Both the position numbers and the translations under genes were made by a program. Below, piece after piece: positions 15,554-28,913 of a stretch of 64,000 nt of DNA (within the stretch, counting starts at the first letter, position 1; each line of letters starts with the position of its first letter). Under the pieces are notes generated by a model that was given only the letters and a program-made list of their open reading frames with translations, searched no databases and was not told where the DNA came from. Source of the stretch: Chitinimonas sp. BJYL2 (GTDB lineage: Bacteria > Pseudomonadota > Gammaproteobacteria > Burkholderiales > Chitinimonadaceae). The stretch is taken from NCBI RefSeq assembly GCF_027257935.1, contig NZ_JANZKW010000001.1, positions 992,001 through 1,056,000 on the forward strand. Direction: 5' to 3'.

Positions 15554-16441
15554 CTACCCTGCTTGGGCCGCAACAAATGCCGCGCGAATGTCAGCCCTGT
15601 CATAAGAGCCAACTTGCGGGTTCATAAAGCCTTGTGCGTCCAACTCCAACCACAGACCTAAAGCCGCCCGCACACCAAAGTTATCGCGCTCGGGATCAAC
15701 CCCTTCCAGAAAAACCTCGGGCTTGATGGCCATGTCTTCGGGATACCACTTCCTCCCGCCATAGCTGTAAATCCCTTGGTCCTGCTCCCCAATCAAACTT
15801 GAGCCATCGGCCAGCGCGGCAATATCGGCGCTAGCCAGATACTCGCCACGAAGATAGACACCATGCTTCCAGGCAATGGCCACGCACGCAGCCAGATAGG
15901 CTCTGGCCTTCCAGTAGCTGAACGTCCAGTTGTGCAGCAAGTGATACCGATAAATGGCTTTATCGCCAACCCACCCGACCGTCTCATAGAGCACGATCAA
16001 CGCCTCACCATCGGCTGATTCCGGCGCAAAAACAACGCCGTAAAGATCACCGTCGGGATTGGCTGCCCTGAGTGTTTCCAGAAAATCGCCTACCAACTCG
16101 GGCGACTTATAAAAGTCGTGACACGCATAAACCGCTGGCTCGGCGCCATCCAGCCACTCACGGCGTACTGCAAACAAATCGCACGCAGCTTGAAGTACCG
16201 CTTCATCAAGCTTAGCCATCAGCGCGGTATCGCTTTGCACATCTTGCAAGGTCAAGCCTTGACCAAAGAAACGTGGGATCTGGTTTCGATGGACGTTATG
16301 GCTTTCGAACAGTCGGATAAACCGCTCCGTAATCGTCTCGGTGCGAACCTGACGCTTGCCTTTTAGCCATGCCCATAGGCGGATTGCCTGTTCGGCAATC
16401 TTCAGCAATACAGAAAGCCATTCCACTAACAAGCTGCCCAT
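15554..16441 (-). CDS. Unknown protein translationally coupled to hsdR
   Basis: 295 residues, family not identified. A hydrophobic amphipathic N-terminus (about 1-27, MGSLLVEWLSVLLKIAEQAI) is followed by a helical block (about 36-98) reading ERFIRLFESHNVHRNQIPRFF then LTLQDVQSDTALMAKL and LFAVRREWLDG; this looks like a degenerate helix-turn-helix or adaptor. The rest (100-295) is a globular alpha/beta region rich in Trp and Tyr with no known catalytic motif. The ATG overlaps the hsdR coding end by 16 bp. It is the last gene of the hsd operon. Confidence 0.75.
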   Translation of the reverse strand: MGSLLVEWLSVLLKIAEQAIRLWAWLKGKRQVRTETITERFIRLFESHNVHRNQIPRFFGQGLTLQDVQSDTALMAKLDEAVLQAACDLFAVRREWLDGAEPAVYACHDFYKSPELVGDFLETLRAANPDGDLYGVVFAPESADGEALIVLYETVGWVGDKAIYRYHLLHNWTFSYWKARAYLAACVAIAWKHGVYLRGEYLASADIAALADGSSLIGEQDQGIYSYGGRKWYPEDMAIKPEVFLEGVDPERDNFGVRAALGLWLELDAQGFMNPQVGSYDRADIRAAFVAAQAG

Positions 16442-19400
16442 TTCCTGCCCCGAACGGCGTACTCAACCATCAGGTCGTAAACGTTGTCGCACTTCTGCTT
16501 GAACGTCGTCCGGTCGTAGGCATCTGGCAAATCCTTGTCCAATACTCGCTCGATTTCAGCACGGACTTGCTTCTGAGTTTGAGAACTCTGGTGCCAGTTT
16601 TGCACCAGCACCTTGGGTTGCTCTTCCACCAGCCTTTTCAGCAGGTGTTTAGCCGCCAGCTTCACACGCTGGGTCTCGTCCTGCGTCAGGGCATCCTTCT
16701 TCAACAAGTCGAACAGCTCCAGTTCGTCTTCGCTCAGGCCCTCGCGGATATGCCGCTCTGCCTCGTCCTTCAGCTCCTGAGCAAATGCCGTCAACTCGTC
16801 ATAGTAGTTCTCGGTGGACGTGGCGCCGGAGTTGTAGGCGTCGATCACCTTCTGCAGCCGCTGCAGGAAGTTTACCCGCGTCGTGTTCAGCGACAGCATC
16901 TCGGTCAGCTTGCGCTGCAGGAAGGCCTGAAGGTCGGCGATCTGGATATTCTTGAACGGCGCCTGCTGGAACTCCTCGCGCAGTTTCTGGACGTTGACCT
17001 TGCTCAGATCCCAGGCCTTGCCGCGCTGCACGATCTTGTACTGCGCCGCGAATTCCTTGGCCGAGAAGGCTTCGGCGTTATCCACCACCACGCTGGCATC
17101 CAGCAGCGCCTCGATACGCTGCACCGCGCTGTCGATGTCGGCCCCTTCGACGATGCTGTCCATCACGCCGCGCAGGTACTGGAAGGCCGAGACCACGCGG
17201 CCCTTTTTCTGGCCCAGCACCTCGGGCTTGCAGGCCTCGTACAGCGACGAGATCGTGTTCTCGTACACGTTGAACGACTTGCGCTGCTCCTCGCTGGCCA
17301 GCAGCGTGTCGGCAAAGCCGTTGAACTGGCCCAGCTTGGTGAACACGTCGCCGCGGTCCAGCGCCTCGTGCAGCGGCACGCCTTGGCTCTGGCAGTAGCC
17401 CAGGGCCTGCTCGATGGCCTCGTCCAGCAGCGTAAACAGGTGGCTCTTGTCCCGCACCGGCAGCTCGTCATCCTCGGGGCCGGCGGCGTAGTCCTTCAGC
17501 GCCTTTTTCATACGGCGGAAGACGTTGTAATAGTCCACGATCTCGCCGTGGCGCTTCTCGATGCCAAGGATCTTATGGCCGCTCACGCGGTTGGCCCGCG
17601 CGATGGTCTGCATCAGCGTGTGGCCCTGCATGGGCTTGTCTAGGTACAGCGTGCTCACCGTGGGCGCATCAAAGCCCGTCAGCCACATCGCGCAAACGAA
17701 GACCAGTTGCAGCGGGTGCTCGGGGTCCTTGAAGTTGAACTCGATGTCATGACCGTGACCGTCCAGCTCGTTCATGCGCTGGCGGTGCGGCTTGATGTCC
17801 AAAACCTTCTTGGCGAACTTCTCTTCCTCGCCGGCCTCCTCGCTGACGATCACAGCCATCTGCACGGCACTCATCCAGGCCTTGAGCTGCTTCAGCCGCT
17901 GGCGCTCCACGTCGTTGGCGGTCGCGGTGATGCGGCCGTTCAGCGCCTTGATCTCGGCCTTCCACAGCGCCTGCACCTTGTCGAACATCGTCACGGCGGT
18001 GAACTTGTCCACCGAGATGACGATGCCCTTGCCGAGGTAGCCGCGGCGGGGGAAGTGGTAGACGATGTCGCGCGCAATCGTGTCCAGCCGGTCCTCGCGC
18101 TTGACGACCTCCATCTCCTGCGCGAAGCGCTTCTCCAGCTTCTCCTGCGCTTGCGCGTCCAGGTTCTCGTCTTCCAGGATCGCGGCGAACTCCTCGCTCA
18201 GGTCGTCGTTTTGGATCAGCACCTCCGGCACGCGCTTCTCGTAGAACAGCGGCACCGTGGCGCCGTCCTCCACGCTCTGCTGAAAGTTGTACTCCGACAC
18301 GTAATCGCCGAACCAGGCATTCGTCTTGCGCTCCTGGCCCAGCAGCGGCGTGCCGGTGAAGGCCAGGAAGTTCGCATTCGGCAGGCCGGCGCGCATGTTC
18401 TCGGCCAGGCCGGCGTACTGGGTGCGGTGCGCCTCGTCCACGATGACGACGATGTCGTCGCGGTCGGACAGCAGCGGGTAGTCCTTGCCCTTCTCGAAGC
18501 GGAACTTCTGGATCAGCGTGAACACCACCCGCTTGTTCTTGCCCAGCATCTCGCGCAGTTGCGCGCTGCCCTTGGGCCGCACATCGTCCTTGGGCGCCAC
18601 CACGCCGGTATGCAGGAAGTTGCGATAAATCTGCCCGTCAAGGTCGTCCCGGTCCGTCACCACCACGAACGTGAAGTTGCCGGTGAGCTTGCGGAAGATC
18701 TTGCGCGTGTAGAACACCATCGAGAAGCTCTTGCCCGAGCCCTGGGTGTGCCAGAACACGCCCAGCTTGCCGCCCAGCTCGCGCCGGTGCCTGAACTGCT
18801 CGAAGGCGTTGTTCACGCCGATGAACTGGTGGTTCTGCGCGATGACCTTCTGCGTCTCTCGGTAGAACACGCAGAAGTTCTCCACGTAGTCCAGCAGCCG
18901 CTCAGGGCTAAGCAGGCCCAGCACCACCCGCTCCACGCTCAGGCCCTGGGCGGCGATGGCCGGGCGGTCCAGCTTTTCCTTCTCGTCGTCCACCCGCAGC
19001 CAGGTGAAGAAGTGCTCCCACTGCGCGGTGATGCTGCCCAGCCGCGTCTCGATGCCATTGCTCAGCAGGCACAGCGCATTGGCGGTGAAGAGCTGCGGGA
19101 TCTCGGCTTTGTAGGTGGTGAGGTTGTCGTCGAAGGCCGCGCGCAGCTTGACGTTGCTGTTCTTCAGCTCGATGAACACCAGCGGCAGGCCGTTCACGTA
19201 CAGCAGCACGTCGGGCCGGCGGTAGCCATGCTCGCCGCGCACCCAGAGCTGGCTCACCGCGAGGTAGTGGTTGCGGCCGGTGCGCGGGTCGTGCGCGTCG
19301 AAGTCAATCACCTTCAGCCGCTCGGTCACCGTCTGCCCCGCCTGCGGCCCGGCCTCGGGCTTGTAGGTCACCGGCACGCCGTCGCGGATCAGCGCGTCCA

Positions 19401-19689
19401 TCTCGCGGTTGGCTGCCGCCAGGCTCATCGCCGTTCGCGGTTGCACCAGTTGGGTCAGGGCTTGATCCACCACGTGGGCCGGGGCCTGCGGGTTCAGCCG
19501 CTCCAACGCGGCGCGCAGCCGGTCGGCCAGGATCACCTCGCGCTTGTCGGCGCGGCCGGAGCCGTCGTTCAGATCGTCGGGCTGGGCCGTGAAGCAGTTC
19601 AGCGCATCGAAGCCGCACAGGTGCTGCAGCCGCTGCAGCAGGGCCTGCTCGATGTCGTCCTCGCTGATGAAATTCTTCGCGGCGGCCAC
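16426..19689 (-). CDS. hsdR: Type I restriction endonuclease, R subunit
   Basis: Motor and nuclease subunit of the HsdR2M2S complex, cutting unmethylated DNA after translocation. 1087 residues. The N-terminal PD-(D/E)xK nuclease carries Asp160 in RRPDVLLY and the E-x-K in FIELKN (174-176). The SF2 motor has Walker A TQGSGKS (315-321), DEAH (418-421), FTGTPL and QTIARANR. The C-terminal helical region contacts the methylase core. The frame is intact and all catalytic motifs are present, so it is probably active. It starts 41 bp after hsdS. Confidence 0.95.
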   Translation of the reverse strand: MAAAKNFISEDDIEQALLQRLQHLCGFDALNCFTAQPDDLNDGSGRADKREVILADRLRAALERLNPQAPAHVVDQALTQLVQPRTAMSLAAANREMDALIRDGVPVTYKPEAGPQAGQTVTERLKVIDFDAHDPRTGRNHYLAVSQLWVRGEHGYRRPDVLLYVNGLPLVFIELKNSNVKLRAAFDDNLTTYKAEIPQLFTANALCLLSNGIETRLGSITAQWEHFFTWLRVDDEKEKLDRPAIAAQGLSVERVVLGLLSPERLLDYVENFCVFYRETQKVIAQNHQFIGVNNAFEQFRHRRELGGKLGVFWHTQGSGKSFSMVFYTRKIFRKLTGNFTFVVVTDRDDLDGQIYRNFLHTGVVAPKDDVRPKGSAQLREMLGKNKRVVFTLIQKFRFEKGKDYPLLSDRDDIVVIVDEAHRTQYAGLAENMRAGLPNANFLAFTGTPLLGQERKTNAWFGDYVSEYNFQQSVEDGATVPLFYEKRVPEVLIQNDDLSEEFAAILEDENLDAQAQEKLEKRFAQEMEVVKREDRLDTIARDIVYHFPRRGYLGKGIVISVDKFTAVTMFDKVQALWKAEIKALNGRITATANDVERQRLKQLKAWMSAVQMAVIVSEEAGEEEKFAKKVLDIKPHRQRMNELDGHGHDIEFNFKDPEHPLQLVFVCAMWLTGFDAPTVSTLYLDKPMQGHTLMQTIARANRVSGHKILGIEKRHGEIVDYYNVFRRMKKALKDYAAGPEDDELPVRDKSHLFTLLDEAIEQALGYCQSQGVPLHEALDRGDVFTKLGQFNGFADTLLASEEQRKSFNVYENTISSLYEACKPEVLGQKKGRVVSAFQYLRGVMDSIVEGADIDSAVQRIEALLDASVVVDNAEAFSAKEFAAQYKIVQRGKAWDLSKVNVQKLREEFQQAPFKNIQIADLQAFLQRKLTEMLSLNTTRVNFLQRLQKVIDAYNSGATSTENYYDELTAFAQELKDEAERHIREGLSEDELELFDLLKKDALTQDETQRVKLAAKHLLKRLVEEQPKVLVQNWHQSSQTQKQVRAEIERVLDKDLPDAYDRTTFKQKCDNVYDLMVEYAVRGRKWAAC

Positions 19690-19730
19690 GGCACCTCCCT
19701 GGTGTTGCCGGTTGTGGAGAAGAAGAGATG

Positions 19731-21047
19731 CTAAAGGGCTATCGCCTCACGCGGCGCGGCCTCTGCAGGCGGCGGCTGCATGCTGGGCGGGAACTGGATG
19801 TCTAACGCTTCGACGCGGAGTTTGCCGGAGATCAGGCGGGGGAGCAGGGCATCGCGCATATCGCTCAGCCTCCTGCAGCTTTGAGCTAGTTGCTCCGCCT
19901 GTTGAAGCATGGGCTCTGCAATCAGCGCTACGCGATCTTGCAAAGCACGAGGCGGCATCACCACGTCTTGCGCTGGGATGAGGTCTGGCTTCAAGTGAAG
20001 AACATTCGCCCCGTTTGCGAACTCCTTGATGTGGTTTGCGAACCCCGAGAAGCGCAGGAACAAGTAGAGATATGTCGGGTCAATCTCTTTCGGCACCAGC
20101 TTGACAACGTCCAGCGAAATGACAGCGCCCCCCTCGCCGAGGTCTGGCACCCGCGCGGCCCGCCCAACAACGACCCGGTCCTGCGTCATGTCGGTGACCG
20201 CCATGACAATGTCCCCCTGTTTGACCAACTGATCGCTCTTGAACTCGCCCTTGTAGTGTTTCAGACCGACAGCACGGTAGCCGCCACCTCGATTGAAAGA
20301 CTTGAGTGTCACGAAGGGCATGGCCGTCGGGTCATTGACCAGATCGTCCGAGGCGTAGGACTTGCCTTTAACGACATGGCAGTGTTGCCCAAGCGGCACC
20401 ACTTCCCAGCCTTCCGGAATACCTTTCGAGAAAGTGGCGGTCTCGCAACCCGGAAAACGCATCCGCACAAACCACTCGCGGTAGACCTCTTCGGCCATGG
20501 ACTCCAGCAAGGCGATGCGGCGCTGGTTGTTGGCGATCAGGTCGTCGTAGGCGGTGAGCAGAGCGGCAATCTTCTGCTGAAGCTCGTAGGCGGGGAACCA
20601 GAACCTCAACTTCAACAGCTTGTCCATGCTGAGGTTGTCCTGCGTCGTGCCCTTGGAGATTTGCTCCATGTGTGCACGGAACGCATCAAGGCAGTACTTC
20701 GTGTAACGAACGTCAGCTTGTAGCGGATGAGGCGTGAACCCCAAGATGCTGTCTGGAAAGCACGCAGGGATCGCAAGGATCGCCGTATCCGCGATGTTGG
20801 CCGCAATCGTGATGCACAAAGTTCCCGGCGGCCAAAGCTTGCTTTGCGCTAGGCCCTTGGCGTTGTAGGTCTGGGTGTACTCCGTCAGATAGAACGGTGC
20901 GTGCTTAACGTCACCCGTTTGGACGAACGGATATTCGCCGCCGTAGAGGTCAGGATCGTTGCGCGGTCGGTGCTTGGACTTACCTCTGCCCAAGGTTCCG
21001 ACTTCTGTGAGTGTTTTGAATTCGGACTCGCGGGAGGCCATGTTCAC
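19731..21047 (-). CDS. hsdS: Type I restriction-modification specificity subunit S
   Basis: Sets the bipartite DNA target of the type I system. 438 residues with two target-recognition domains: one at about 5-150 (LTEVGTLGRGKSKHR...) and one at about 200-360 (WEVVPLGQHCHVVKGK...). Each is followed by a conserved helical spacer, LQQKIAALLTAYDDLIANN and LAQSCRRLSDMRDALLPRL. The start ATG overlaps the hsdM stop (ATGA). The TRD regions are lower in GC than hsdM or hsdR, typical of frequently exchanged recognition domains. The recognition sequence cannot be deduced. Confidence 0.95.
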   Translation of the reverse strand: MNMASRESEFKTLTEVGTLGRGKSKHRPRNDPDLYGGEYPFVQTGDVKHAPFYLTEYTQTYNAKGLAQSKLWPPGTLCITIAANIADTAILAIPACFPDSILGFTPHPLQADVRYTKYCLDAFRAHMEQISKGTTQDNLSMDKLLKLRFWFPAYELQQKIAALLTAYDDLIANNQRRIALLESMAEEVYREWFVRMRFPGCETATFSKGIPEGWEVVPLGQHCHVVKGKSYASDDLVNDPTAMPFVTLKSFNRGGGYRAVGLKHYKGEFKSDQLVKQGDIVMAVTDMTQDRVVVGRAARVPDLGEGGAVISLDVVKLVPKEIDPTYLYLFLRFSGFANHIKEFANGANVLHLKPDLIPAQDVVMPPRALQDRVALIAEPMLQQAEQLAQSCRRLSDMRDALLPRLISGKLRVEALDIQFPPSMQPPPAEAAPREAIAL

Positions 21048-23152
21048 TCCACCAATGCGGCCAAGTTCTTCGCGATCACGTCTTGAAGCACCCCCGCCGA
21101 CCTGGTCAGTTGAAACAGCTCGTCGTGAGCCGACAGCAGCTCTTCGGCGAACTCCTCCTCCGTCTTCCCATCTTCCTCAATCACCACGCCCACATACCGC
21201 CCTGGGTTGAGCGACCAATCCTGCTCGGCAATCTCCTCGCGGCTGGCCAGCTTGCACAGGCCGGTGACGTCTTCGTAGGCGGCCTGGGGGAAGCGCTCCT
21301 GCAGCCAGCTCACATGCTGGTAGTACAGCTCGGCGGCCTTCAACTCGTCGTGCAGGGCCTGCACCGCCGCCTTCACGCCCTTGGTCTGGCGGTTGGCGGT
21401 GGCGCGTTTGCCGTCCGCCTTGGCGGCCTCGGCCTTGCGCTTGTCCATCTCGCGGATGGCCTTGTCCAGCGCCTTCACCGCCGCGTGCAGGCCGGCGAAG
21501 AAAGGCGTGAACTGGGCGCGCAGCAGGTGCTGTGCTTGGTTGCGGTCCTCCACGCTGTGCTTCTGGCCGCGGGTGCGTTCGTGCTGGTCCTGGGCCTGCG
21601 CCAGCGCGGCGAGCTGGCCCCACTGGGCCTGCAGCGCGGCGATGGCGTCGCGCGCGGCCTGGCTGGTCTGGGCATCGGCCGCTTCTTCAGCCAGCACGGC
21701 CAGCAGGCGGTCGCTCAGGGCCGGCAGGTGCTCGGCGGCGTCCTTGAGCTGCGCCATGCCTTGGTGCAGGTAGCGGTCCACCTGATCCACAAACTCCTGG
21801 TGGCGGCCCTTGTGCAGGCGGGGGATGAGGGCGATGTTCTGGATCTGCTCGTCGCTCAGCTCGCGGTGAGCGCGGTCCACCTGGGTGAAGATGTTGCGGG
21901 CGTCGATGAACAGCACCTTGTCATCGGTCTTGCCCTTGTCGAAGAACCACAGCGTGGCCGGCAGGGTGACGGTGTAGAACAGGTTGGACGGCAGCGTGAG
22001 CATGCCGTAGATGAGGTTCTGCTCGATGAGCGTCTTGCGAATGTCGGCCTCGGAGTGGCGGGCATCGCTGGCCGAGTTGGCCATCACTAGCGCGGCGCGG
22101 CCACCGGGCTTGAGCGACGTGGCGAAGAGGTTGATCCAGAGGTAGTTGCCGTTCGGCACGGTCTCGACGGCTTTCTCCTTGCCGTCCTTGCCGGCCGCGC
22201 CCTTGGCCTTGGTCTTGTTGCGCGGCACACCGTAGGTGTTGAAGCGGCGGTCCTTCTCCACGGCATCCAGCGTCACGTCGTCCACGTTGAACGGCGGGTT
22301 GGCCATCACGTAGTCGAAGGCGCCGAAGGCGTTGAAGGGGTCTTCGTAGTAGGTGTTGGCCTGCTTGATGTCGCCGCGCAGGTTGTTCACGGCGAGGTTC
22401 ATCTTGGCGAGCTTCACCGTCTCCAGCGTCTTCTCGGTGCCGCAGACGAACACGTCCAGGTCGGCGGCCTTGTCGGCCTGGTGCTGGTGGATGAAGTCCG
22501 CCGACTGCACGAACATGCCGCCGGAGCCGCAGGCGGGGTCGAAGACCTTGCCGCCGTGGGGCTCGATGATCTCGGTCATCAGCTTGACGACGGAGCGCGG
22601 CGTGAAGAACTCGCCGCCACCCTGGCCCTCGCTGAGCGCGAAGTTGGCGAGGAAGTACTCGTAGATTTGCCCGAACACGTCACCCGAGGCATCGACCGGG
22701 ATGTCGGAGAACAGCTTGAGCAGGTCCTTGGGGATGTGCTGGTTCTTGGGGCTGCGGGTGAAGCGGTCGTACTCCTCCTGCGGCAGCACGCCCAGAAGCT
22801 CGGGTTTGCTGAATTCAATGCTGGCCATGGCATCCCGAATTGCCTTGGCGATATTTTCTTTGTCCGGCAGGTTGAGCAAGTAGTCGTAACGAGCGTAGTC
22901 CCTCAAATAAAACCCGCACTTTTCGATGGCAATCTCATCCATCGACCTTTCGCGGCGCGTATCTTTGAGCTTCTCGTACTCTTGCTTAATCGCGGCCTCA
23001 TGTTGTCGGTATTTATTGTCGACAAACTTCAGAAAGATGAGTCCAAGCACGGGTGTGCTGTATTCACTGGCTTTGAGGTCGGAGTTTGCTCGCAGCTTAT
23101 CTGCGGCACTCCAAAGGTCATTTTCTAGTTTCTTTAGCTGGTCGCGGTTCAT
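21044..23152 (-). CDS. hsdM: Type I restriction-modification DNA methylase M
   Basis: N6-adenine methyltransferase subunit. 702 residues. An N-terminal helical HsdM_N domain (1-140) precedes the catalytic domain with AdoMet motif I DPACGSGG (205-212) and motif IV NPPF (about 285). A long charged C-terminal region (about 480-640, rich in Ala, Lys and Glu, coiled-coil-like) makes it larger than the typical 500-residue HsdM; such extensions occur in several subfamilies. First gene of the hsd operon, beginning 64 bp beyond the gyrB terminator hairpin. Confidence 0.95.
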   Translation of the reverse strand: MNRDQLKKLENDLWSAADKLRANSDLKASEYSTPVLGLIFLKFVDNKYRQHEAAIKQEYEKLKDTRRERSMDEIAIEKCGFYLRDYARYDYLLNLPDKENIAKAIRDAMASIEFSKPELLGVLPQEEYDRFTRSPKNQHIPKDLLKLFSDIPVDASGDVFGQIYEYFLANFALSEGQGGGEFFTPRSVVKLMTEIIEPHGGKVFDPACGSGGMFVQSADFIHQHQADKAADLDVFVCGTEKTLETVKLAKMNLAVNNLRGDIKQANTYYEDPFNAFGAFDYVMANPPFNVDDVTLDAVEKDRRFNTYGVPRNKTKAKGAAGKDGKEKAVETVPNGNYLWINLFATSLKPGGRAALVMANSASDARHSEADIRKTLIEQNLIYGMLTLPSNLFYTVTLPATLWFFDKGKTDDKVLFIDARNIFTQVDRAHRELSDEQIQNIALIPRLHKGRHQEFVDQVDRYLHQGMAQLKDAAEHLPALSDRLLAVLAEEAADAQTSQAARDAIAALQAQWGQLAALAQAQDQHERTRGQKHSVEDRNQAQHLLRAQFTPFFAGLHAAVKALDKAIREMDKRKAEAAKADGKRATANRQTKGVKAAVQALHDELKAAELYYQHVSWLQERFPQAAYEDVTGLCKLASREEIAEQDWSLNPGRYVGVVIEEDGKTEEEFAEELLSAHDELFQLTRSAGVLQDVIAKNLAALVE

Positions 23153-23215
23153 GAGTTCAATGGTATCTGATCAGCTTTGAAAGACAGATTATCTAGTCAG
23201 CTAATTAGCCAAAAA

Positions 23216-23247
23216 AAACAACGTTCACCTCTCGACGAACGTTGTTT
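23216..23247 (-). terminator. Intrinsic terminator after gyrB
   Basis: On the minus strand an 11-bp stem (AAACAACGTTC/GAACGTTGTTT) with a 10-nt loop is followed by eight T residues. It ends the gyrB transcript and marks the inner edge of the accessory island. Confidence 0.93.
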
Positions 23248-23322
23248 AGTTAGTTCTGATACTACGGAGGCACAGTTCAGTTGTTGACGATTAATCTCAA
23301 CGTTCCTTGCTTCCGAAACTCG

Positions 23323-26932
<3,610 letters not shown>

Positions 26933-26977
26933 GATTGATTGATTCCTGATAGTAGTTTGATAAAGCTGGCCATTTTC

Positions 26978-27109
26978 TGTGGATAAGCCAATTTACCGTT
27001 CGTTTTCAATTACTTGCAGCAAAATCTGGCTGTGGATAGTGTGCGCTGGCGCCTGTGCATGGTTTGTGTCCCGTTTTCGGGCCTGTGACTAACAGGGAGC
27101 TTATCCACA
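26978..27109. promoter_or_regulatory. DnaA-box cluster between dnaA and dnaN
   Basis: Two perfect TTATCCACA boxes at 26978-26986 (minus) and 27101-27109 (plus), and one single-mismatch box (CTATCCACA, minus) at 27031-27039. AT-rich stretches lie at 26933-27010. This could be a functional origin half or the dnaN regulatory region. Confidence 0.7.
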
Positions 27110-27135
27110 TTTCACACCGTCTTGTTCGGCCTGTT

Positions 27136-28512
27136 TCAATTGCGCAGTATCTGCGCGAGTACGTTGTAATCGTGATTCATATTGGCGTCAGATTGGCGCA
27201 GCGATGCGATGGTCTTGCAGGCGTGCAGTACGGTCGTGTGATCGCGTCCGCCAAAGGCTTCACCAATGGCGGGCAGGCTCATCTGGGTCAGGTCTTTGGT
27301 CAGGGCCATGGCGATCTGACGCGGGCGGGCGATATCGCGTGTGCGTTTCTTGGAGTGCATGTCGGCCACTTTGATCTTGTAGAAGTCGGCTACCGTCTTC
27401 TGGATGTTCTCCACCGAGATCAGCTTGTTGCCCGAGGCCAGAATATCTTTCAGTGCTTCCTTGGCCACATCGAGGGTGATCTGCTCACCGGTAAACCGTG
27501 AGTACGCGAGCACCCGCTTGAGCGCGCCTTCGAGTTCGCGGACATTGGAGCGGATGTGCTTGGCGATGAAGAAGCTCACCGTTGAATCGAGCTTGAAACC
27601 TTCAGATTCGGCCTTCTTGTGCAGGATGGCCACGCGCATTTCCAGCTCGGGCGGCTCGATGGCCACGGTCAGGCCCCAGCCAAAGCGCGAGATCAGCCGG
27701 TCTTCAATACCCTCGATTTCCTTGGGATAGCGATCCGAGGTAATGATGACCTGGCGGTGGCCTTCGATCAGGGCGTTGAACGCATAGAAAAACTCTTCCT
27801 GCGTACGGCTCTTGCCTGAGAAGAACTGGATATCGTCGATCAGCAGCAGATCCAGCGAATGGTAATAGCGTTTGAACTCGTCAAAGGCCTTGTGCTGGTA
27901 GGCGCGCACGACATCCGCCACATAGCGCTCGGCGTGGATATAGCGGATCTTGGCATCGGGGTTGTGCTGGTGCACCAGATTGCCGATGGCCTGGATCAGG
28001 TGAGTCTTGCCCAGGCCCACGCCCCCGTAAACGAACAGCGGGTTATAGGCAGAACCGGGGTTTTCGGCGATCTGGATGGCGGCGGCGCGGGCAAGCTGGT
28101 TGGCCTTGCCGGTGACCAAGGTTTCAAATGTGAAGTTCGGGTTCAGCCGCGTGGTTTCGTTGGCCATGGCCATCGAGCGTTGCGGCACGGGCTTGCTGGC
28201 AGCGACAGCCGGGCTGCCGGTAGTCTGGGCGGCACCATTGCTGGCCGGTTTGGCCACCCGGTTTTCCGCCACGCGCAGTTCCAGCGTGGGCTGATTGTTG
28301 CCGAAGAATTCGGTGGCGTATTTCTCGATACGCACCATGAACCGGTCGCGCACGAACTGGAGCGAGAACTGGTTGGGCGCGTACAGGTACACCGCCTCGC
28401 TATCCACAGCGCAGCTGATCGGTTTGATCCAGGTGTTGAACTGCTGTGCGGAAAGCTCCTCCGCAAACCGGGCAAGGCAGTTCGGCCAGAATTGTTCGGC
28501 GGGTGTCGTCAT
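27136..28512 (-). CDS. dnaA: Chromosomal replication initiator DnaA
   Basis: AAA+ initiator that binds DnaA boxes and melts the origin. 458 residues. Domain I ([22 protein letters not shown]), a variable domain II (about 85-130), domain III with Walker [10 protein letters not shown] and Walker [10 protein letters not shown], and domain IV with the helix-turn-helix signature [13 protein letters not shown]. The ATG at 28512 (MTTPAEQFW) is preferred to 28545 because domain I starts directly after it. Confidence 0.98.
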   Translation of the reverse strand: MTTPAEQFWPNCLARFAEELSAQQFNTWIKPISCAVDSEAVYLYAPNQFSLQFVRDRFMVRIEKYATEFFGNNQPTLELRVAENRVAKPASNGAAQTTGSPAVAASKPVPQRSMAMANETTRLNPNFTFETLVTGKANQLARAAAIQIAENPGSAYNPLFVYGGVGLGKTHLIQAIGNLVHQHNPDAKIRYIHAERYVADVVRAYQHKAFDEFKRYYHSLDLLLIDDIQFFSGKSRTQEEFFYAFNALIEGHRQVIITSDRYPKEIEGIEDRLISRFGWGLTVAIEPPELEMRVAILHKKAESEGFKLDSTVSFFIAKHIRSNVRELEGALKRVLAYSRFTGEQITLDVAKEALKDILASGNKLISVENIQKTVADFYKIKVADMHSKKRTRDIARPRQIAMALTKDLTQMSLPAIGEAFGGRDHTTVLHACKTIASLRQSDANMNHDYNVLAQILRN

Positions 28513-28667
28513 ATTATTGGAATCGTGTGGCGCAGCCGGCCTCAAGGTCTGGCGGCCGTGGGGAAATCCCGCGCCGGACGCAGCCGGGAAACGCTCGGAT
28601 TACCAGGCTGCGAAGACCCGCTGGAACGGGCATTTCAGGCGGCCAATTCTAGTCACTTTCAGGGGGC

Positions 28668-28688
28668 TTATCCACAGGCTGTGGAAAA
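28668..28688. other. Inverted DnaA-box pair, candidate oriC
   Basis: A perfect box TTATCCACA (28668-28676) faces TTTTCCACA on the other strand (28680-28688), separated by 3 bp. They sit in the 257-bp dnaA-rpmH gap next to an AT-rich stretch (28685-28745), directly upstream of the rpmH promoter. This is the usual oriC position in related bacteria. Only two boxes are clear, fewer than in many origins. Confidence 0.65.
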
Positions 28689-28696
28689 TAAGGTCA

Positions 28697-28725
28697 TTGA
28701 CAAATAGGGCTTTTTTCCGTTTAAT
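28697..28725 (+). promoter_or_regulatory. Sigma-70 promoter of rpmH-rnpA
   Basis: TTGACA (28697-28702), 17-nt spacer, TTTAAT (28720-28725): perfect -35, 5-of-6 -10 and optimal spacing, 45 bp before rpmH. The DnaA-box pair lies immediately upstream. Confidence 0.88.
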
Positions 28726-28769
28726 CGCACGTTTTCTAAAGAACACGAACCCAGTCTGGGGCTAATGCC

Positions 28770-28904
28770 ATGAAACGTACTTACCAACCTTCCGTCATTC
28801 GTCGCAAGCGTACCCACGGTTTCCTCGTGCGTAGCCGTACCCGCGGTGGTCGCGCTGTCCTGGCTGCCCGTCGCGCCAAGGGCCGCCATCGTCTGTCCGT
28901 CTAA
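28770..28904 (+). CDS. rpmH: 50S ribosomal protein L34
   Basis: 44 residues, highly basic, starting [18 protein letters not shown] and ending [10 protein letters not shown], the universal L34 pattern. It sits at the usual place, divergent from dnaA and 9 bp before rnpA. Strong promoter upstream at 28697-28725. Confidence 0.98.
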   Translation: MKRTYQPSVIRRKRTHGFLVRSRTRGGRAVLAARRAKGRHRLSV

Positions 28905-28913
28905 GGTCGACGG

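Noticed and set aside
17707-19734. 675-codon open frame on the plus strand
   Set aside because: Antisense to hsdR; Leu/Val/His/Arg-rich with no motif, as expected from the complement of high-GC coding DNA.
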